From positions 1 through 9,855 of the forward strand of contig JAJPXR010000005.1 of the NCBI GenBank assembly GCA_021205375.1: 9,855 bases of DNA. Reading direction: 5' to 3'. Of this stretch, positions 5,366-9,855 are shown in pieces (the stretch's first letter is position 1; every line of letters begins with the position of its first letter). This DNA is from Clostridiales bacterium. Lineage in GTDB: Bacteria; Bacillota; Clostridia; Oscillospirales; Oscillospiraceae. The notes beneath the pieces were generated by a model, which saw only the letters and a program-made list of their open reading frames with translations, was not told where the DNA came from and searched no databases. A program made the translations under genes and the position numbers.

Positions 5366-7039
5366 ATGGCATTAAAATCCGCCAACGTGACCCAGGGCGT
5401 GGACCGCGCCCCCAACCGCTCCCTGTTTGCGGCCCTGGGCCTGACAGAGGAGGAGATGAACCGCCCGCTGGTGGGCGTGGTCTGCTCCCAAAATGAAATC
5501 GTCCCCGGCCACATGAACCTGGACAAAATCGCCGAAGCGGTGAAGGCGGGCGTCCGTCTGGCAGGCGGCACCCCTATTGAGTTCCCGGCCATCGCCGTCT
5601 GTGACGGCATCGCCATGGGCCATGTGGGCATGAAGTACTCCCTGGTGACCCGGGATTTGATTGCCGACTCCACCGAGTGCATGGCCATCGCCCACCAGTT
5701 CGACGCCCTGGTGATGATTCCCAACTGCGACAAGAACGTGCCCGGCCTGCTGATGGCCGCCGCCCGCATCAACGTGCCCACCATCTTCGTCTCCGGCGGC
5801 CCCATGTTGGCAGGCCATCTGGAGAACGGCAAGCGCACTTGCCTCAGCGATATGTTCGAGGCGGTGGGAGCCTACCACGCCGGTACCCTGGATGAGGCCG
5901 GGGTGGAGGAGTATGTGATGAACTGCTGCCCCTCCTGCGGCTCCTGCTCCGGGATGTACACCGCCAACTCCATGAACTGCCTGACCGAGGCCATCGGCAT
6001 GGGCCTCCGGGGCAACGGCACCATCCCCGCCCCCTACTCCGCCCGCATCCGCCTGGCCAAAGAGGCCGGTATGCAGGTGATGGAGCTGCTGCGGCAGAAC
6101 ATCCGTCCCCGGGACATCATGACTGCCGACGCCTTCAACAACGCCGAAATCGTGGATATGGCCCTGGGCTGCTCCACCAACACCATGCTGCACCTGCCCG
6201 CCATCGCCCATGAGTGCGGCATTGACATCGACCTGCACCACGTCAACGAGTTCAATGCCAAGACTCCCAACCTGTGCCACCTGGCCCCGGCAGGCCCCAC
6301 CTTCATGGAGGATTTGGAGCGGGCCGGCGGCGTGTACGCCGTGATGAAGGAGCTGGCGGACGCCGGGCTCATCAAGACCGACCTGCTGACCTGCACCGGC
6401 AAGACGGTGGGGGAGAACATCGCCGACGCGGTGAACCTGGACCCGGAGATTATCCGACCCATCGACAACCCCTATCTCTCCACCGGCGGCATTGCCGTCC
6501 TGTTCGGCAATCTGGCGGAGAAGGGCTGCGTGGTGAAGCAGTCCGCCGTGGCCCCGGAGATGATGCGCCATTCCGGCCCCGCCCGTGTCTTTAACAGTGA
6601 GGAGGAGGCCATTCAGGTGATTTACGCCGGCGGCATCCACCCCGGCGACGTGGTGGTCATCCGCTACGAAGGCCCCAAGGGCGGCCCCGGTATGCGGGAA
6701 ATGCTCAACCCCACCTCCGCTATCTGCGGCATGGGCCTGGGCGAGTCCGTGGCCCTCATCACCGACGGGCGCTTCTCCGGCGCAACCCGCGGCGCGTCCA
6801 TTGGACACGTCTCTCCCGAAGCTGCCGCAGGCGGCATGATCGGCCTGGTGGAGGAGGGCGACATCATCTCCATCGACATCCCCGCCCACACCATCTCTCT
6901 GGACGTGCCCGACGACGTGCTGGCCGCCCGGAAAGCCGCCTGGGTCTGCCCGGAGCCGAAGGTCAAAACCGGCTACCTGGCCCGGTACGCCTCCCTGGTC
7001 ACCTCCGCCGACAAGGGCGCGGTGCTGCGGATGCTGTGA
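5366..7039 (+). CDS. ilvD: Dihydroxyacid dehydratase
   Basis: The 557-residue iron-sulfur enzyme dehydrates 2,3-dihydroxyisovalerate and 2,3-dihydroxy-3-methylvalerate to the 2-keto acids that are transaminated to valine and isoleucine. Landmarks are VPGHMNLDK (46-54), CDGIAMGH (79-86), NCDKNVPG (120-127), CCPSCGSCSGMYTANSMNCL (187-206) and DGRFSGATRG (467-476), the last holding the conserved serine. Cys121 and Cys194 are the clearest cluster ligands. The position occupied by Cys61 in the Mycobacterium tuberculosis [2Fe-2S] enzyme is His49 here, as in the E. coli [4Fe-4S] type, so cluster type is left open. AGGAGG at 5352-5357 precedes the ATG by 8 bases. It is last in the operon and separated from ilvC by a strong terminator. 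Confidence 0.97.
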   Translation: MALKSANVTQGVDRAPNRSLFAALGLTEEEMNRPLVGVVCSQNEIVPGHMNLDKIAEAVKAGVRLAGGTPIEFPAIAVCDGIAMGHVGMKYSLVTRDLIADSTECMAIAHQFDALVMIPNCDKNVPGLLMAAARINVPTIFVSGGPMLAGHLENGKRTCLSDMFEAVGAYHAGTLDEAGVEEYVMNCCPSCGSCSGMYTANSMNCLTEAIGMGLRGNGTIPAPYSARIRLAKEAGMQVMELLRQNIRPRDIMTADAFNNAEIVDMALGCSTNTMLHLPAIAHECGIDIDLHHVNEFNAKTPNLCHLAPAGPTFMEDLERAGGVYAVMKELADAGLIKTDLLTCTGKTVGENIADAVNLDPEIIRPIDNPYLSTGGIAVLFGNLAEKGCVVKQSAVAPEMMRHSGPARVFNSEEEAIQVIYAGGIHPGDVVVIRYEGPKGGPGMREMLNPTSAICGMGLGESVALITDGRFSGATRGASIGHVSPEAAAGGMIGLVEEGDIISIDIPAHTISLDVPDDVLAARKAAWVCPEPKVKTGYLARYASLVTSADKGAVLRML

Positions 7040-7124
7040 TAGCTGTTAGCCAGTTGAAGATTGTTCCATATTTTACACAGCAAAGCAGATGCTTCTCATA
7101 GAGATTTGCCAATCTGTAACTGAC

Positions 7125-7225
7125 CACCCCTCTTGCCGCCCCTGAAAGGGGAGGAGGGCCGCCGCCTTTAGGCGGTGGTGGAGGGGTTTTCAGCACAAGG
7201 CTGAGTAAAAGGAATAGTCAAATTT
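7125..7225. repeat. Dispersed GC-rich repeat element, copy 2 (short form)
   Basis: This is the same element as at 1190-1325, in the same orientation on the plus strand, lacking about 40 internal bases. The conserved hairpin CCGCCGCC-TTTA-GGCGGTGG is at 7159-7178, followed by GAGGGGTTTTCAG. It lies in the 3' region of the ilvD transcript, before the terminator at 7244. The hairpin plus GGTTTT could weakly terminate, but copy 1 has the same sequence in a place where it ends no gene. The remainder of the gap (7040-7124) shows nothing recognisable. Confidence 0.8.
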
Positions 7226-7243
7226 ATCATTTATAAATGTACA

Positions 7244-7280
7244 GCGGCCTGCTCCTCGGAAGGGGAACAGGCCGCATTTT
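7244..7280. terminator. Terminator between converging ilvD and ROCO genes
   Basis: GCGGCCTG (7244-7251) pairs with CAGGCCGC (7268-7275), with possible extension through TCC/GGA beyond one mismatch (a G-U pair on the minus strand). On the plus strand ATTTTGTGTG follows, which suits termination of ilvD transcripts. On the minus strand the following bases (TGTACATTTATAAATG) are only moderately T-rich, so the reverse activity is less sure. A perfect 12-base palindrome CATTTATAAATG (7228-7239) adjoins it. Confidence 0.7.
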
Positions 7281-7297
7281 GTGTGTTGTTAAGATGT

Positions 7298-9855
7298 TTA
7301 AAGACCGGACAGGAACCCTTTGGCCAGTTCCAGCAGTGTTGGCAGGTGTGGAGCCACTGCCGATGCCACGGTAGCCAGGTTGGAGCTGTCGCTGAGCAAG
7401 TCCCGTGTCACTTCCAAAGGGTTCTTCTTTTGGGGAGCGGGCTCCACCTCTGCCACCAGCTTCTGCACCGGCTGTTCCCGGCTCTCCCGCAGAATCTCCA
7501 ACAGCGCGTCCGTGAACTGCGCTGTCACACGCTCCTGGTGGTCAAGGACCTGCTGCAAAAGCTCCTTTGCGTCCTCTGTGGTGTAGTTGTTGACGGTGGA
7601 GCCAAAGTTTTGGCCTCCGTGTAAACCTCCACTAAAATAGTTGTTTATATATGTATCACCGCCTGACATATTTTTCTCCGACATAGGCCTATTCTCCTCC
7701 TTCGCTTTTTCCTTTTCTTTATCCACCTTATCCATATCAAAAGCAGCGCCTAAAATGTCGTTGACCCGGTACTCTTCCAACTCGCCGTCATCCATGGCGT
7801 ACAGGGTGGGGATGTTTCGCTCCACCGCTTTCAACAACGCCGCCACTGGGAAGTGGGCAGTTTGCTGGTTTTTCTTCATGACAATGACATCTTCCGCTTC
7901 CAGATTCAGGTCTTTGTTGATTCGTTCCAGCTCGCTTCGCAGGTCATCTAAAAGCTCCCAGGGCTTTTTGTCCTCTTTCGCGTAGACGTTGATTTCCAGG
8001 GTGGAATCCTCCTCCCGCAGGTAAATGACCGCGTGATACCGGTCCTTATCATTGGAAAGCTCCATCCCGCCGCTCCACGCCTGCTCCAGCTTGAGCTTGT
8101 CCTTGCCGTAAATCATCAACCGGTGGAGGACGCTGTCCGGCAGATACTTGTATCGCATCTCATAGGTCACATGGCTGTCCCAGCCCTCGGTCTGGGGCGT
8201 TTTTTTCCATTTATCAGGGCAGAGGGCGGGGATGAACTCGGTTTCCTTATCCTCCTCCTGATAGGAGAGTCGGAATTTCCGCATGACGTTCAGGATGTAA
8301 CCGCACTCCTGCTCTGTATACCGCATCTCCGGTGCAGTCCCGCCGCCCTGTTCCAGGAGGAGATGGACAAGTTCGAGGCTGATGGTGCAGTCTTTGGTCG
8401 TTCTCCGTTCGGTTTTGCCGTTATGGTTTCCTTTGTTGATGATGAGATAGACCGCGTTGACCAGCCACTTGGGGTCCAGCACCTGGTAATCCTCCAGCTC
8501 CTGGCCGCTGGTTTTATCGGTGTGGTAGCTGAAACAAATCCCCAAGTCGTTGAACCACTCCAGCAGCCAGCCGCAGATTTGCGGGTCGGTCTCGCCGTTT
8601 TTTGCACAAATCGAAAGGTAGTCCGCCTTGCTGATGTAACGGTCTTTTTCCGCCCACTTCGACAGGTCGGCGCGGATGGCTTCCCAGCGTTTGGGAAATT
8701 CTGTTCCGCAGCTATCCAATCGGTTGGCCTGCTCCGCGATGGCCTTGGTCAGGCGGTTGAAGTGGTCCTTGTCGGAGCCTTTAGCGGAATAGACGATAGG
8801 TTCTTGTGTGATGACGTTGGGGAACTCCTGCGCCAGTAACTCGTTGTTGATACCGTCGATTCCCTTATCGGTGTCCCACAGGTTTACCGCCAGAATGACG
8901 GGGCAGTCCTTGGCAAAGCTGTTGATGGTTTTCAGCCAGTATCTGGCCCGCTGGGTGCGGTTGCCGAACCGGTTGCTGACCATGACCACATAGCAGGTGC
9001 GGTCGGTCAGAAAACACCGGTGCATGGCGTGCATGATTTCCTGTCCGCCGAAGTCCCAGATACGGAGTTCAACGGGGCGGTCTTTGTAGGTGGTGGTATA
9101 AGAGGTGATGTCGATGCCCGGCGTCCGTTCAGTGGGGTAGTCGCCCGGCTCGCCGCCGTTCAGCAGACGTTTGATGGTGCGGCTTTTGCCCACACCGCCG
9201 TCTCCCAGAAAGATAACTTTGGCGTCGTTGATAGTGGTTTTGGGTGCGTCATAATAGGCTTGAATCAGTTCGCGGGGCTGGTGGAACAGGCTGACGGGCT
9301 GGGTGGCGAGGGTGGTTTGGTAGAGGCTGATTCCGTCTCTGGGGTACTTATCAAAGGTAAATCCCAGACCAAGGTCGAAAATGCTTCTTGGAATTTCCTG
9401 TAAGTGCACCTTCGAAAGGCCTAAAAGGCGCAAATTAGTCAAGTTTCCGATGAAATCCGGCAGGGTGCTGATTTGTGTACCGGAAAGGTCAAGCTCCTGC
9501 AAATTGGACAAGTTGCCGATGGATTCTGGCAGAGCGCTGATTTGTGTGTGGGAAAGGCTTATTTCCTGCAAATTGGTCAGATTGCCGATGAAGTCCGGCA
9601 GGGTGCTGATTTGCGTATTGGACAGATTAAGCTCTTGTAAATTGGATAGTTTTTCAATGGGCTCCGGCAGGGTACTGATTTGTGTATTGGAAAGGTCAAG
9701 CTCCTGCAAATTGGACAGATTGCCGATAAATTCCGGCAGGGCATTGATTTGTGCACCGAGAAGGGTCAGCGACTGCAAATTGGGCAAGTTGCCGATAGAC
9801 TCTGGCAGGGCGGTGATTTGTGTGAAAAAAAGGTACAGCTCCTGTAAATTGGTCA
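7298..9855 (-). CDS. LRR-Roc-COR (ROCO family) GTPase, 5' end outside window
   Basis: The frame is open from the right edge to the TAA at 7298-7300, giving 851 visible residues (numbered from the first whole codon, 9853-9851). The true start lies beyond the window; an in-frame TTG at 9787 falls inside a repeat and is not a start. Residues 1 to about 163 are leucine-rich repeats of 23 residues. A Roc GTPase domain follows: P-loop GDGGVGKS (217-224), TERTPGIDI (241-249), WDFGGQE (266-272), NLWD (324-327) and SAKG (356-359). A COR domain covers roughly 387-655. After a charged linker (about 705-730) comes a Gly/Asn-rich segment (731-757) with two NNY blocks, a helical stretch (760-792), and a tail with a hydrophobic run (825-848). 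No kinase or protease domain follows COR. The family includes Chlorobium Roco and human LRRK2. Target and role are unknown; signalling or defence is possible. Base composition is visibly less GC-rich than the ilv genes, consistent with acquired accessory DNA. Confidence 0.93.
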   Translation of the reverse strand, partial: TNLQELYLFFTQITALPESIGNLPNLQSLTLLGAQINALPEFIGNLSNLQELDLSNTQISTLPEPIEKLSNLQELNLSNTQISTLPDFIGNLTNLQEISLSHTQISALPESIGNLSNLQELDLSGTQISTLPDFIGNLTNLRLLGLSKVHLQEIPRSIFDLGLGFTFDKYPRDGISLYQTTLATQPVSLFHQPRELIQAYYDAPKTTINDAKVIFLGDGGVGKSRTIKRLLNGGEPGDYPTERTPGIDITSYTTTYKDRPVELRIWDFGGQEIMHAMHRCFLTDRTCYVVMVSNRFGNRTQRARYWLKTINSFAKDCPVILAVNLWDTDKGIDGINNELLAQEFPNVITQEPIVYSAKGSDKDHFNRLTKAIAEQANRLDSCGTEFPKRWEAIRADLSKWAEKDRYISKADYLSICAKNGETDPQICGWLLEWFNDLGICFSYHTDKTSGQELEDYQVLDPKWLVNAVYLIINKGNHNGKTERRTTKDCTISLELVHLLLEQGGGTAPEMRYTEQECGYILNVMRKFRLSYQEEDKETEFIPALCPDKWKKTPQTEGWDSHVTYEMRYKYLPDSVLHRLMIYGKDKLKLEQAWSGGMELSNDKDRYHAVIYLREEDSTLEINVYAKEDKKPWELLDDLRSELERINKDLNLEAEDVIVMKKNQQTAHFPVAALLKAVERNIPTLYAMDDGELEEYRVNDILGAAFDMDKVDKEKEKAKEENRPMSEKNMSGGDTYINNYFSGGLHGGQNFGSTVNNYTTEDAKELLQQVLDHQERVTAQFTDALLEILRESREQPVQKLVAEVEPAPQKKNPLEVTRDLLSDSSNLATVASAVAPHLPTLLELAKGFLSGL
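9431..9855 (-). repeat. 69-base tandem repeats encoding 23-residue LRRs
   Basis: Six full 69-base units start at 9431, 9500, 9569, 9638, 9707 and 9776, and a seventh begins at 9845 and is cut by the window edge. No base is gained or lost between units. In protein each reads roughly L-x-N-L-Q-E-L-x-L-S-x-T-Q-I-x-x-L-P-x-x-I-G-N. Identity between units is high at DNA level as well as protein level, including the run GATTTGTG or GATTTGCG in most units. The array marks the LRR domain of the ROCO protein and extends to the right of the window. Confidence 0.93.

Noticed and set aside
5372..6889. A 505-codon minus-strand open frame opposite ilvD.
   Set aside because: Same GC-driven shadow effect. 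It is rich in His, Gly and Val with no domain motif, and lies entirely inside ilvD.
7159..7190. The repeat-element hairpin plus GGTTTT considered as the main ilvD terminator.
   Set aside because: The same hairpin occurs at 1260-1290 where it ends no gene. A better stem followed by TTTT lies at 7244-7280.
8033..8839. A 268-codon plus-strand open frame opposite the ROCO gene.
   Set aside because: It is antisense to the conserved Roc-COR coding sequence and has no independent support.
9431..9855. Regularly spaced repeats considered as a CRISPR array.
   Set aside because: The units are contiguous 69-base in-frame coding repeats with no unique spacers; they encode leucine-rich repeats.

Overview
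The window looks like chromosomal DNA from a GC-rich Clostridia-type Firmicute, probably of the Oscillospiraceae kind. This rests on strong AGGAGG ribosome binding sites, near-consensus SigA promoters with exact 17-base spacers, a T-box riboswitch ahead of a biosynthetic operon, and short GC-rich dispersed repeats. The assignment comes from style, not from a database match.

Layout, left to right. Positions 1-223 hold no convincing gene. On the minus strand they carry a strong promoter followed within about 10 bases by a terminator-like hairpin and then a second hairpin, running off the left edge. tyrA (prephenate dehydrogenase, minus) occupies 224-1120. The 826-base gap 1121-1946 is entirely regulatory: a 136-base repeat element lying in the tyrA 5' leader, a tyrA promoter (minus), a small inverted repeat, a divergent promoter (plus), a full T-box riboswitch with its terminator, and a further structured leader segment. 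Positions 1947-7039 hold ilvB, ilvN, ilvC and ilvD (plus), interrupted by an intrinsic terminator between ilvC and ilvD. The 258-base gap 7040-7297 holds a second, shorter copy of the same repeat and a GC-rich terminator hairpin shared by two converging genes. From 7298 past the right edge, on the minus strand, lies a large LRR-Roc-COR (ROCO family) GTPase gene whose N-terminus is outside the window.

How the genes work together. IlvB and IlvN form acetolactate synthase, IlvC is the ketol-acid reductoisomerase and IlvD the dihydroxyacid dehydratase. Together they make the 2-keto acid precursors of valine (and leucine) and run the parallel isoleucine branch. The T-box specifier reads best as GUC (Val), and IlvN keeps the residues that bind valine in E. 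coli IlvH, so valine appears to control the pathway at both transcription and enzyme level. tyrA is transcribed divergently from about 150 bases away. The ROCO gene is unrelated to amino acid synthesis and looks like accessory DNA. Its C-terminus carries a Gly/Asn-rich, strand-prone segment with two NNY blocks and a hydrophobic tail, which is the most unusual protein feature in the window.
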